A stretch of DNA of 52,975 nt from Streptomyces silvae (GCF_016745505.1 NZ_JAERUC010000173.1:1-52975); one strand, 5' to 3'; shown: positions 40,791 to 49,990, numbered from the stretch's first letter. Numbers and translations: made by a program. The notes: generated by a model not told the origin, from the letters alone.

Positions 40791-42974
40791 ATGGCGCCCG
40801 AGCGATCCTCTTCCGGCAGCACAGCACCGCGGGACCCCGGCCTCGCCCGGCCGGTGGCCGAGCGGGCGGGGTGGGGCGACGTCGACGTGCGCGCGGTGGA
40901 CACCGTACGGGTGCTCGCCGCCGACGCCGTCCAGAAGACGGGTAACGGCCATCCCGGCACGGCGATGAGCCTGGCACCGCTTGCCTACCTGCTGTTCCAG
41001 CAGGTCATGCGGCACGACCCCGCCGACGACCAGTGGCTGGGCAGGGACCGGTTCGTCCTCTCGTGCGGCCACACCAGCCTCACCCTGTACATCCAGCTCT
41101 ACCTCGCCGGCTACGGCCTGGAGATGGAGGACCTCCAGGCGCTGCGGACCTGGGGATCGGCGACCCCCGGCCACCCCGAGTACCGGCACACCCGCGGCGT
41201 CGAGATCACCACCGGCCCGCTGGGCCAGGGCATGGGCGCCTCCGTCGGGATGGCGATGGCCGGCCGCCGGGAGCGGGGCCTGCTGGACCCGGACGCCGCG
41301 CCGGGCACCAGCCCCTTCGACCACCACGTGTACGTGCTGGCCTCCGACGGCGACATGATGGAGGGCGTCGCCTCCGAGGCCGCCTCGCTCGCCGGCCACC
41401 AGCAGCTCGGCAACCTCATCACGTTCTACGACTCCAACCACATCTCCATCGAGGACGACACCGACATCTCGTTCAGCGAGGACGTCCCGGCCCGCTTCGC
41501 CGCCTACGGCTGGCATGTGCAGACCGTGGACTGGACCCGTACGGGCGACTACGTCGAGGACGTCGACGCCCTGCTCGCCGCGATCGAGGAGGCGAAGGCG
41601 GAGCGGTCCCGGCCCTCGCTGATCATGCTGCGCACGATCATCGGATGGCCCGCCCCGACGAAGAAGAACACCGGCAAGGCGCACGGCGCCGCGCTGGGGG
41701 ACGACGAGGTCGCCGGCACCAAGCGGCTCCTCGGCTTCGACCCCGACACGTACTTCCCCATCGAGGACGAGGTCCTCGCCCACACCCGCGCGGTGGGGGA
41801 GCGCGGCAGGGACGCCAGGAAGCGCTGGCAGCGGGCCTACGAGGACTGGCGGGCCGCCGCCCCGGAGCGGGCCGCCCTGCTGGACCGGCTGCGCGAACAG
41901 GAGCTGCCGGACGGCTGGACCGACGCCCTGCCGGAGTTCCCGGCCGACGCCAAGGGCATGGCCACCCGCAAGGCGTCCGGCGAGGTGCTCACCGCCCTCG
42001 CACCGGTCCTGCCCGAGCTGTGGGGCGGCTCCGCCGACCTCGCCGGCAGCAACAACACCACCATGGAGGGCGAGCCGTCCTTCATCCCCGCCGACCGCCA
42101 GACGGCCGAGTTCTCGGGCGGCCCCTACGGGCGCACGCTGCACTTCGGCATCCGCGAGCACGCCATGGGCGCCATCCTCAACGGCATCGCGCTGCAGAGC
42201 CTCACCCGCCCGTACGGTGGCACGTTCCTCACGTTCAGCGACTACATGCGCCCCGCGGTACGCCTCGGCGCCCTGATGAAACTCCCGGCCACCTATGTGT
42301 GGACCCACGACTCCATCGGCCTGGGCGAGGACGGCCCCACCCACCAGCCGGTCGAACACCTGGCCGCCCTGCGGGCGATCCCCGGACTCGACGTCGTACG
42401 CCCCGGTGACGCCAACGAGACCACCGTCTGCTGGCGGACGATCCTGGAGCACACCGACCGCCCCGCCGGCCTCGTCCTGACCCGGCAGAACCTCCCGGTG
42501 CTCGACCGTGCCGACGGTGTCCACGCCTCCGCCGAGGGAGCCGCGCGCGGCGCCTACATCCTGGCCGAGGACGCCGGGACCGTCCCCGACGTCATCCTCG
42601 TGGCGACCGGGTCGGAGGTGCAGATCGCCCTCGACGGCCGCAAGCTGCTGGTCGACGAGGGACTGTCCGTACGCGTGGTCTCCATGCCCTGCCGCGAGTG
42701 GTTCGCCGAGCAGCCGCTGTCCTACCAGGACGAGGTGCTGCCCCCGGACGTCCGCGCCCGGGTCAGCGTGGAGGCCGCCGTCGGCCAGGGCTGGCGCGAG
42801 GTCGTCGGCGACGCCGGCCACATCGTCAGCCTGGAGCACTACGGCGCCTCCGCCGACTACCAGCGGCTGTACGACGAGTTCGGCATCACCGGCGAGGCCG
42901 TCGCCGCGGCGGCCCGCGCCAGCATCCGCGACGCGGTGGAGCCCCCGGTGCCGGGTGGCAGGCGCGACCGGTGA
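40791..42974 (+). CDS. tkt: Transketolase
   Basis: 727 aa from ATG at 40791, with GAGGAG 9 nt upstream. The N-terminal thiamine-diphosphate part has KTGNGHPGTAMSLAPLAYLL and the metal/TPP motif SDGDMMEGVASEA..YDSNHISIE, with Ser instead of the first Gly of GDGD. The middle part has FHFGIREHAMGAILNG (printed here as LHFGIREHAMG) and the C-terminus ATGSEVQIAL. It transfers two-carbon ketol groups in the pentose phosphate pathway. It stands apart from transaldolase and G6PDH genes, so it is probably a second copy in this genome. Confidence 0.93.
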   Translation: MAPERSSSGSTAPRDPGLARPVAERAGWGDVDVRAVDTVRVLAADAVQKTGNGHPGTAMSLAPLAYLLFQQVMRHDPADDQWLGRDRFVLSCGHTSLTLYIQLYLAGYGLEMEDLQALRTWGSATPGHPEYRHTRGVEITTGPLGQGMGASVGMAMAGRRERGLLDPDAAPGTSPFDHHVYVLASDGDMMEGVASEAASLAGHQQLGNLITFYDSNHISIEDDTDISFSEDVPARFAAYGWHVQTVDWTRTGDYVEDVDALLAAIEEAKAERSRPSLIMLRTIIGWPAPTKKNTGKAHGAALGDDEVAGTKRLLGFDPDTYFPIEDEVLAHTRAVGERGRDARKRWQRAYEDWRAAAPERAALLDRLREQELPDGWTDALPEFPADAKGMATRKASGEVLTALAPVLPELWGGSADLAGSNNTTMEGEPSFIPADRQTAEFSGGPYGRTLHFGIREHAMGAILNGIALQSLTRPYGGTFLTFSDYMRPAVRLGALMKLPATYVWTHDSIGLGEDGPTHQPVEHLAALRAIPGLDVVRPGDANETTVCWRTILEHTDRPAGLVLTRQNLPVLDRADGVHASAEGAARGAYILAEDAGTVPDVILVATGSEVQIALDGRKLLVDEGLSVRVVSMPCREWFAEQPLSYQDEVLPPDVRARVSVEAAVGQGWREVVGDAGHIVSLEHYGASADYQRLYDEFGITGEAVAAAARASIRDAVEPPVPGGRRDR

Positions 42975-42975
42975 C

Positions 42976-45834
42976 TCAGCTCATCTGACGCCGCACCAGC
43001 TCATGGAGCTGCCCGCCCGTGTCCGCGAGGAGCTCGGCGGGCGGCCCCTGCTGGACGACACGGCCGTCCGCCATGACGATCACACGGTCGGCGTCCATCA
43101 CCGTGGACAGCCGGTGCGCGATCACCACACGGGTGGCCCGCAGGGCCCTGGTGCTCTCGATCACGGTGCGCTGGGTCTCGTTGTCCAGCGCACTGGTGGC
43201 CTCGTCGAAGAACAGGATGCGGGGGCGCCGGACGAGCGCCTGCGCGATCATCAGCCGCTGGCGCTGCCCCCCGGAGATCGAGCCACCGCCCGAGATCATC
43301 GTGTGCAGCCCCATCGGCATCCGCTTGATGTCCTCGGCCAGCCCCGCCATCGCCGCGGCCTCCCACGCCTCCTCCTGGGTGAAGACCTCGGCGCCGCAGA
43401 TGCAGTCCAGGATCGATCCGGACAGCGGCTGGGCGTTCTGCAGGACGACCCCGCACTGCCGGCGCACGGCCGCCGGGTCCAGCGCCGTCAGGTCCTGGCC
43501 GTCGTACAGGACGCTGCCCGAGACCGGCTTGTCGAAGCCGATGAGCAGCCTCAGCAGCGTCGACTTGCCGCACCCGCTGGGTCCCACGATCGCGACGAAC
43601 TCGCCCGGCCTGACCGTCAGCGACACGTCGTCCAGCACGACGGGGCCGTCGTCGGAGTAGCGGAACGACACACCCCTGGCCTCGATCTCCCCGGACAGCG
43701 TGCCCGGCTGGGTGCTGGAGCCTCGGACCTCGGGCGCCTCGTCGAGCACCGGCTTGATCTGCTCGAACATCGGCAGCACCGCGGCCGCCGACACGAACGC
43801 CCCGGTGAGCTGGGTGACGGCCGTCAGCAGCATCGTCACCGACGTGTTGAACGTCAGGAACTCACTGGCCGTGAGGGAGCCGCGCGCCGGGCCTGCCAGC
43901 AGCATGAAGATGATCAGCGAACAGAGCGGCAGATACACCGCGTTGAGGACCGTCGTCAGATTCTTGATCCGGCCCGCCCGCTTCTGCAGCTCACGGCTGC
44001 GCGCGAACTCCGCCGCCCACGCCCCGTACGCGAAGCTCTCCGCCGCCGCGACCCGCAGCTTGGGCAGCCCGCGCAGCGTCTGGAAGGCCTGGTTGTTCAG
44101 CTTGTTGCCCAGCACCACCAGCCGGCGCTGCCAGCGGAGCTCCCACATGCCCATGGTGAGGAACACCCCGGCGATCACCACCAGCATGGCGACCGCGGTG
44201 AGCGCCAGCGGAACGCTGAACCAGAGCAGCAGGCCCAGATTCATCGCCCCCAGCGTGCCCGCCTGCACCACCACGGGACCGGTGCCGGACAGCACCCGGC
44301 GGATCGCGCTCACCCCCATCGCCGCGCTCGCCAGCTCACCCGTGGAGCGCCCGGTGAAGAACTTCGTCGGCAGCCGCAGCAGCCGGTCCCACACCGCGGG
44401 CTGGAGCGTGCTCTCGATCCGCCCCTCCATCCGCAGGATCGTGAGGTTCTGCAGCAGCATGAAGGCGGCCGAGACGACCCCGGAGATGATGACCGCCAGC
44501 GACGCCTGCACGATGAGCGCGTTCTGGGCGTTGGGCACGTACACGCCGAGCACCTTGCCGGTCGCGATCGGCACCAGCGAGCCCAGCGCCACCGTCACCA
44601 GGCCCGCGGGCACCAGCCTCCGCAGATCGCCCCGGGTCCCGAAGAGACCGAAGCGCAGCAACTGCCACTTGCCCAGCGGGCGTTCGGGCAGCGGGCGGTA
44701 GAACATCACGGCGCGCTCGTCGAACTCCTGCGCGGATGCGGTGTCGACACGGCTGCGCCGACCGGTCAGCGGGTTGACCGCCTCGTAGCGGCCACGGCGC
44801 CAGAGCAGGGCCACCGGTGCCCCGGACGCGGTGCGGTGGCCCACCAGCGGACCGGAGTTCTCCCGCCACCAGCGCCCCGCGAGCCGCACCGGGCGGGTGC
44901 GGATACGCGAGGCGACCGCGACCCGCTCGACCGGGTCGATCCGGTCGCTCACCGCCCCGCCCGTGGCGGGTTCGGCGAGGACGATCCCGGAGTCCCTGGC
45001 CACCAGGAGGCAGGCCGCGTACACCGCGTCGTCCGAGGCCCCCGACGAAGGCGAGGCGCCCCTGCCTGACCGGCCGATCGAGGTCAGCAGCGCCTGGTCG
45101 GCCTCCTTGCGGACGGCCTCGCCCGCCTTCATGCCCGCGGCGGTGCGGTCCTCGTGGGCGCGCTCCAGTTGCTCGATCCAGCGGTCCAGCGCCGACAGCA
45201 GGCGGTACTGCTGATTGACCATTCCCTGCCACATCGCCGGGTCGACGAGCAGGTCGCCCGCCGCCTCGGCGCTGAACGCGGCGCCGTACTGCACACTGCC
45301 CGGCGAGACCGGCAGCCACAGGATGTCGTCGTCGCCGACCGCCCCGTCGAAGGTGGTCCGCCCGTCCAGCGGCGCCTCGAACAGCACCCGCTGGCTCCGG
45401 CCCACGCCCAGCGAGAAGGCGTGCTCCAGCAGGCTCAGCGCAGCGTCCCCGGTGTCGTAATGACTGCGGTACTGCCCCTCGTACGCCCCCTGGCCGGCGT
45501 ACTCCGGCCGGTACAGCTCACGCAGCGGGATCCGGCGCAGCACGCACTCCTGGAGGGGGCGGCCCACCAGGGTGTGCTGCGGGCCCTCGACCGGGCCCAG
45601 GACGAGCGTCCCCGGTTCGAGCCGGCCCAGGAAGTGCCAGTGCCCCTGCTCCACCGCGTCCACCGCGAACAGGTCGAGGGCGCCGCCCACGACGAGCCAC
45701 AGCACCTGGGGGCCCTCCAGCGACAGGCTCCGCAGACCGGTGCAGTCCACCGGCTCACCGAGGGCTCCCAGCGCTCCGATGACCGGGTCCTGACCGGGCG
45801 CCTCCGTGCCCGCGAGGGGATGTACGGATGCCAC
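42976..45834 (-). CDS. NHLP-type peptide export ABC transporter, permease/ATPase subunit
   Basis: 952 aa from GTG at 45834, one base after the stop of the C39 exporter gene. A long N-terminal domain without a recognised catalytic site (about 1-400) is followed by about six membrane segments (about 420-690) and an ABC ATPase: Walker A GPSGCGKST (about 750), signature SGGGSISGGQRQRL (about 845), Walker B ILFFDEATSALD, then VIAHRLSTV. This is the second ABC protein of the NHLM (nitrile-hydratase-leader microcin) export family. It should pair with the C39 ABC protein to move the 75-aa peptide across the membrane. Confidence 0.88.
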   Translation of the reverse strand: MASVHPLAGTEAPGQDPVIGALGALGEPVDCTGLRSLSLEGPQVLWLVVGGALDLFAVDAVEQGHWHFLGRLEPGTLVLGPVEGPQHTLVGRPLQECVLRRIPLRELYRPEYAGQGAYEGQYRSHYDTGDAALSLLEHAFSLGVGRSQRVLFEAPLDGRTTFDGAVGDDDILWLPVSPGSVQYGAAFSAEAAGDLLVDPAMWQGMVNQQYRLLSALDRWIEQLERAHEDRTAAGMKAGEAVRKEADQALLTSIGRSGRGASPSSGASDDAVYAACLLVARDSGIVLAEPATGGAVSDRIDPVERVAVASRIRTRPVRLAGRWWRENSGPLVGHRTASGAPVALLWRRGRYEAVNPLTGRRSRVDTASAQEFDERAVMFYRPLPERPLGKWQLLRFGLFGTRGDLRRLVPAGLVTVALGSLVPIATGKVLGVYVPNAQNALIVQASLAVIISGVVSAAFMLLQNLTILRMEGRIESTLQPAVWDRLLRLPTKFFTGRSTGELASAAMGVSAIRRVLSGTGPVVVQAGTLGAMNLGLLLWFSVPLALTAVAMLVVIAGVFLTMGMWELRWQRRLVVLGNKLNNQAFQTLRGLPKLRVAAAESFAYGAWAAEFARSRELQKRAGRIKNLTTVLNAVYLPLCSLIIFMLLAGPARGSLTASEFLTFNTSVTMLLTAVTQLTGAFVSAAAVLPMFEQIKPVLDEAPEVRGSSTQPGTLSGEIEARGVSFRYSDDGPVVLDDVSLTVRPGEFVAIVGPSGCGKSTLLRLLIGFDKPVSGSVLYDGQDLTALDPAAVRRQCGVVLQNAQPLSGSILDCICGAEVFTQEEAWEAAAMAGLAEDIKRMPMGLHTMISGGGSISGGQRQRLMIAQALVRRPRILFFDEATSALDNETQRTVIESTRALRATRVVIAHRLSTVMDADRVIVMADGRVVQQGPPAELLADTGGQLHELVRRQMS

Positions 45835-45835
45835 G

Positions 45836-48109
45836 TCAGTGCTCCCTGACCAGATCGGCGTACGCGCCCCCGGCGGCCACCAGGTTCTCGTGCCGGCCGC
45901 GTTCCACGACCGTGCCGTGGTCCAGGACCACGATCTCGTCGCTGTCGCGCACCGTGCTCAGCCGGTGCGCGATCACGACACAGGCGCAGCCGCGCCGGCG
46001 CAGGTTGTCGATGATGATCCGTTCCGTCTCGGCGTCCAGCGCACTGGTGACCTCGTCCAGGACCAGGATGCTGGGGCGGCGTACGAGCGCGCGGGCGATC
46101 TCCAGGCGCTGACGCTGCCCGCCGGAGAAGTTCCGGCCGTCCTGTTCCACCCGGCTGTGGATGCCACGGGGCCGGCGGGCGACGACGTCGTACAGGGCGG
46201 CGTCCCGCAGGGCCTCGGTCACCGCCTCGTCGGGGACCGAGGGGTCCCAGAGCGCCACGTTGTCCCGGACCGTCCCCTCGAAGAGGAAGACGTCCTGGTC
46301 GACGAAGGACACCGACGCGGCCAGCGCGCCCCGGGGTATGTCCTCCAGACGCCGGCCGTCGATGCGGATCGTGCCCTCCCACGGGCCGTAGAGCCCCGAG
46401 ATGAGCCGGGAGACCGTCGACTTGCCGCTGCCCGAACCGCCCACGAGCGCCACCTGCTGCCCCGGACCCACCGACAGCGAGAACCCGGTGAGCAGCGGCT
46501 TGTCGAGCGGGCTGTAGCCGAAGGTGATGTCCTCCAGCGTCACATGGCCCTTGAGCCGCCGGGTGCTCGCCTCCGGTTCCCGGCGCGAGTACAGCGGATC
46601 GACCGGGAAGCTCTCCACGTCCTTGAGACGCGCCACGTCGGCCGCGAAGTCCTGCACCCGGCCCGCCACCCCGTTGAGCCGGGTCAGCGGCGCGGTGAAC
46701 CGGGTCACCAACGCCTGGAAGGCGACGAGCAGACCGATCGAGATGTGCCCCTCGACGGCCCGCAGACCGCCGATCCACAGGATCAGCGCGCTGTTGAGCG
46801 TCGCCAGGGCGGGGGCGACGATGCCCAGCCAGGCGCTCGGCACCCCGAGCCGCTGCTGCTCGTCCAGCGTCGTCGCGTGCTGTCCGGCCCACCGCCGGAA
46901 GTAACCGTTCTCGCCTCCGGTCGCCTTCATCGTCTCGATCAGCTGGAGACCGGTGTACGAGGTGTTCGTCAGCCGTGCGCTGTCGGCCCGCAGCTTCTGG
47001 GTGCCGGTGGCCCGCAGCCGTACGACGATGCGCATCGCGACGACGTTGAGCAGCGCGATGCCCACCCCGATGACGGTCAGCTGCGGATCGTAGGTCCACA
47101 GCAGGAAGGCGTAGAGCAGGACGACGATGCCGTCCACGCCCGCCGCGGTGAGATCCCGGGCGAGGGTCTCGGCGACGGCGTCGTTGGACTGGAGGCGCTG
47201 GACGAGGTCGGCGGGGCTGCGCTGGGAGAAGAAGGTGACGGGCAGCCGGAGCAGATGCCGGAAGAAGCGCGCGCTGCCGAGCGTGGACGAGATGATCCGC
47301 CCGCGCAGCAGATTCGCCTGCTGGAGCCAGGTCAGGACGACCGTGAGCGCGACCATCGTGCCCATCGCGGCGAACAGCACGCCCAGCAGCGAGGTCTGCT
47401 CGCCGATCATGAACATGTCGATGTAGGTACGGCTCAGGGCCGGGAGCGTCGCCCCGACGGCCACCAGCAGCAGGCTGGCGAGCAGCGCGACCAGCATCGT
47501 GCCCGTGGTGCCGCGCAGCCGGGCCGGCAGCGCGGACATGACGCCGGGCTTACGGCCGCCGCGCTCGAAGTCCTCGCCGGGTTCGAGGACGAGGACGACC
47601 CCGGTGAAGCTGGTGTCGAAATCCTCGGCGGGCACGAACCGGCGTCCCTTGTCGGGGTCGTTGATGTGCACCCCCCGCCGTCCGAGGCGGCGCCCCACAC
47701 CGTCGTACACGACGTAGTGGTTGAACTCCCAGAACAGGATCGCGGGCGCCTGGACCTCCGCGAGGGCCGCGGGCTCCATCTGCATGCCCTTGGCCTGGAG
47801 GCCGTAACTGCGGGCCGCCTTCAGTACGTTGCTGGCCCGTGAGCCGTCGCGCGAGACACCGCAGGCGATCCGCAGCTCCTCCAGCGGCACATGGCGGCCG
47901 TAGTGGCCGAGCACCATCGCCAGCGAGGCGGCACCGCACTCCAGGGCCTCCATCTGGAGCACCGTGGGGGTGTGCACGCTCCTCGTCCGCTTGGGCTTCG
48001 GCGCCGGACGCGACCGCCGCCTGTTGCCCGGGGCGCCCTCCGGGCGGTGCCTGCCGCGGCCGGGCGGCGGCAGCTGCTGGGCGGCGGGGGACGGATGCGG
48101 TGCGGTCAC
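45836..48109 (-). CDS. NHLP-type ABC transporter with C39 leader peptidase
   Basis: 757 aa from GTG at 48109, chosen because it overlaps the HlyD-like stop as GTGA; ATG at 48121 is an alternative. After a Pro/Arg-rich tail the C39 peptidase domain (about 45-180) has its catalytic Cys58 in QMEALECGAAS, the His in EFNHYVVYDG and the Asp in HINDPDKG. Membrane segments (about 200-480) and an ABC ATPase (GGSGSGKST; NFSGGQRQRLEIARAL; LVLDEVTSALD) follow. C39 domains cut double-glycine leaders during export, which matches the GG leader of the peptide at 48996-49223. Confidence 0.93.
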   Translation of the reverse strand: MTAPHPSPAAQQLPPPGRGRHRPEGAPGNRRRSRPAPKPKRTRSVHTPTVLQMEALECGAASLAMVLGHYGRHVPLEELRIACGVSRDGSRASNVLKAARSYGLQAKGMQMEPAALAEVQAPAILFWEFNHYVVYDGVGRRLGRRGVHINDPDKGRRFVPAEDFDTSFTGVVLVLEPGEDFERGGRKPGVMSALPARLRGTTGTMLVALLASLLLVAVGATLPALSRTYIDMFMIGEQTSLLGVLFAAMGTMVALTVVLTWLQQANLLRGRIISSTLGSARFFRHLLRLPVTFFSQRSPADLVQRLQSNDAVAETLARDLTAAGVDGIVVLLYAFLLWTYDPQLTVIGVGIALLNVVAMRIVVRLRATGTQKLRADSARLTNTSYTGLQLIETMKATGGENGYFRRWAGQHATTLDEQQRLGVPSAWLGIVAPALATLNSALILWIGGLRAVEGHISIGLLVAFQALVTRFTAPLTRLNGVAGRVQDFAADVARLKDVESFPVDPLYSRREPEASTRRLKGHVTLEDITFGYSPLDKPLLTGFSLSVGPGQQVALVGGSGSGKSTVSRLISGLYGPWEGTIRIDGRRLEDIPRGALAASVSFVDQDVFLFEGTVRDNVALWDPSVPDEAVTEALRDAALYDVVARRPRGIHSRVEQDGRNFSGGQRQRLEIARALVRRPSILVLDEVTSALDAETERIIIDNLRRRGCACVVIAHRLSTVRDSDEIVVLDHGTVVERGRHENLVAAGGAYADLVREH

Positions 48110-48912
48110 GGGAGCAGCCAATCGATCGGGCGCTGGTCGGCGAGACGGACGGAGCCGGTGGCCAGGGTCATGGAGCCGATCGCGTACGGGGGGCCGTCGG
48201 CGGAGGACCAGCGGTAGCCGGACTCCGTGGCGGACGAGCGTTCGATCTTCACCAGGACCGCCAGTGGCCGCCCGTGCTTCGAGAACTGCTCGCCGAGCTG
48301 GGCGTCGCCGAGGAAGCGGGTGATCTGCTGCTGTGTCTGCGCCGCCCGGCCGACGGCGGCCACCTTGCCGCGCAGCACCCCGTACTGCTGGGCGGGCACG
48401 GACTGGACGGTGAGGTCGACGGAGGCGCCCACCGGGACCGACGCGGCACTGCTGCCGGACACGTAGAGCAGCACGACCAGCGGGTCGTCGGGGCCGTCGA
48501 TCCGCTCGACGCTCGCCACGTCCGCGCCGGTGGTGACCACGGCGCCGATCGTGGCGGTGACCGAGGTGAGCCGGCCCGCGTCGATGGTGCGGACGACGCG
48601 TTCACCCTGCTCCGTACGGACCTTGAGCAGAGGGGAGTTGCGGGGGAGGGTCTGACCCTCCTCGGCGAGCACCTCGGTGATCTGCCCGGCCACCGGGCTC
48701 TGCAGGATGTAACTGCCGCGGGAGTGCGTGAGGATGCCGGGGGCGTCCAGGGTGCTCGCGACGGAACCCGTCACGGCCCAGACGCAGGCGGCGGCCATCA
48801 CGGCGACGGTGACGACGAGGACGAGCAGGCCCTGCGGTCGGGCGAAGCGCACCGGCAGATCGAGCTGTTCGGGCGACTGCAGCTTGGAAAGGGCCTGCTG
48901 GCGGAACTGCAC
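48106..48912 (-). CDS. HlyD-like membrane-fusion protein of the peptide exporter
   Basis: 268 aa. A short cytoplasmic N-terminus (MQFRQQALSKLQSPEQLDL) is followed by one membrane segment (about 29-50, LLVLVVTVAVMAAACVWAV) and an outer domain with the biotinyl/lipoyl-like hairpin GSYILQSPVAGQITEVLAEEGQ. It lacks the long coiled coil of Gram-negative HlyD, as expected in an organism without an outer membrane. It links the two ABC proteins to the cell wall side. It is the first exporter gene, separated from the peptide gene by a strong hairpin. Confidence 0.87.
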   Translation of the reverse strand: MQFRQQALSKLQSPEQLDLPVRFARPQGLLVLVVTVAVMAAACVWAVTGSVASTLDAPGILTHSRGSYILQSPVAGQITEVLAEEGQTLPRNSPLLKVRTEQGERVVRTIDAGRLTSVTATIGAVVTTGADVASVERIDGPDDPLVVLLYVSGSSAASVPVGASVDLTVQSVPAQQYGVLRGKVAAVGRAAQTQQQITRFLGDAQLGEQFSKHGRPLAVLVKIERSSATESGYRWSSADGPPYAIGSMTLATGSVRLADQRPIDWLLP

Positions 48913-48943
48913 GGAACTCTTGCCTCACCTGTCAGCGGTCGGC

Positions 48944-48979
48944 ACCGAGCCCCGGAACCGACGGGTTCCGGGGCTCGGT
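48944..48979 (-). terminator. 16-bp hairpin between peptide gene and exporter genes (attenuator)
   Basis: ACCGAGCCCCGGAACC and its exact complement with the tetraloop GACG: a perfect 16-bp stem with no U-tract. It lies 16 nt after the peptide stop and 31 nt before the HlyD-like ATG. It probably ends most transcripts, giving much more peptide than exporter mRNA, or protects the short mRNA's 3' end. Confidence 0.8.
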
Positions 48980-48995
48980 GGGGTCCTGCCGTGTC

Positions 48996-49223
48996 TCAGA
49001 GACCGGCGGTCAGGCCGGAGGCCAGGCCGGTGACCGCGCCCGTGTTCACGCCGGTGGCGGACTCGACGAGACCGGTGACCGAGCCGACGACGCCGGAGAC
49101 CGGGACGATGCCCTCGACGGTGCTCGTGGCGTTGCCGACGAGGCCGCCGACGAGGCCGCCCGAGACGTTGTCGAGGTCGCTGTCGGAGATCTCGGCGGTC
49201 TCGACCTGGGGGGTGTAGTTCAT
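48996..49223 (-). CDS. Double-glycine leader peptide, Cys-free Gly/Val/Thr-rich bacteriocin-like precursor
   Basis: 75 aa. The leader (residues 1-23) contains VETAEISDSDLDNVSGG, fitting the ELSDxELxxVxGG pattern cut by C39 peptidases after GG (G22-G23). The 52-aa core starts LVGGLVGNATSTVEGI and ends GAVTGLASGLTAGL. It has 12 Gly, 11 Val and 7 Thr, only two charged residues (both Glu), and no Cys, Met, Lys, Arg or aromatic residue. Gly recurs every 3-7 residues, giving GxxxG-like spacing. Some pipelines may label such peptides lantipeptides, but without cysteine and without a LanM/LanC-type enzyme lanthionine is impossible. The exporter genes follow directly. Confidence 0.82.
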   Translation of the reverse strand: MNYTPQVETAEISDSDLDNVSGGLVGGLVGNATSTVEGIVPVSGVVGSVTGLVESATGVNTGAVTGLASGLTAGL

Positions 49224-49990
49224 GATGAGCGCTGCCCTTCGTATGGAAATTGCCTATATACGGAAACCCGTGGTGCGACCTCCGTATGGGCCAGGATCAA
49301 AGCACGCCTGCGCCTCGTACAGCCAATCGAACTGCGGCGGATCTGTGGTTATCGGGCCGCTGGAATCGACGTACGTGCAGAAGTGTTCATTTCGTGGCGG
49401 CAGATCCTTCACGAGCTTCACCGGATGAATTCCGTGTCGGCGCAACTTCACGCCCCCCAAGTAGGGCACTCCCGCCCCAATCGCCCCACGGACCGGTCTG
49501 GACCTGGCCTTATGTCCCGAGTCGCGTGATCGGTGTGCGCACGCCGTGTGCAGGTTCTTTCGATACGGGGGCGCATCCGCAATTCCGGGCGCCGGGGCCG
49601 CGCGGCTCCGCAGGAGGTTCGGCGGCTATCGGTATTCACGCTACCGTGAAAGATGAACACGGCTCTCTTTTCTCCGTGTTCCGTCTGCGAATGGACGGCG
49701 ACTTTATGAAGCACTTTCCGGGTATGCGTGTTCACCGTGTCACGTGGTCTCCGGATATATGGAGAAGATGTGCCGCCTTCTGCGGGCGCGGTGGACGGTG
49801 TGGGCGTCCGTGCGGCCGGGCCGGCGGCGGCGTGCGGTGCTCGGGCCGATTCATCCGATGAAACGACTGCACCACCCTTCTGTGGGGCGACGCGCGGCGC
49901 TACGATCGGGATGCCTTTTGGGAGCGCTCCCATCTCTTGTCGGCCCCGTACCGCCCCGCTGGGGCGGACCAGCTCGGAGAGGACGTTTCC
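49224..49990. promoter_or_regulatory. 767-nt divergent region upstream of the peptide gene and the xyloglucanase
   Basis: No gene is convincing here, and base composition is clearly less GC-rich than elsewhere. The part next to the peptide start contains a TATATA-like stretch (about 49254-49260). Two adjacent dyads are visible: TTCACG-CTAC-CGTGAA (49635-49650) and AACACGG-N11-CCGTGTT (49656-49680). The CebR box at 49919-49932 belongs to the GH74 gene. Minus-strand frames at 49254-49469 and 49448-49933 have weak third-position bias and no family match. Confidence 0.45.
49919..49932. promoter_or_regulatory. CebR operator
   Basis: TGGGAGCGCTCCCA is a perfect 14-bp palindrome identical to the consensus of the Streptomyces cello-oligosaccharide repressor CebR. 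It lies 59 nt upstream of the GH74-CBM2 start codon. Cellobiose or cellotriose should relieve repression and switch on the enzyme. Confidence 0.92.

Noticed and set aside
40500..42839. Minus-strand extension of the TetR frame over the transketolase gene (total 1007 aa)
   Set aside because: The part beyond GTG 40499 is antisense to transketolase and crosses the tandem operators; the real start is at 40499.
49137..49143. A second Gly-Gly in the peptide (LVGGLVG) as leader cleavage site
   Set aside because: The consensus spacing of EISDSDLDNVSGG places cleavage at the first GG (residues 22-23); the second lacks the upstream hydrophobic and acidic positions at the right distance.
49222..49428. 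A 68-aa plus-strand ORF opposite the peptide start
   Set aside because: No ribosome-binding site and it overlaps the leader of the well-supported peptide; likely chance.
49254..49469. A 71-aa minus-strand ORF just upstream of the peptide gene
   Set aside because: Starts at GTG without a proper ribosome-binding site, about one third of codons end in A or T, and there is no GG leader or family match. It could still be a second small peptide but support is too weak.
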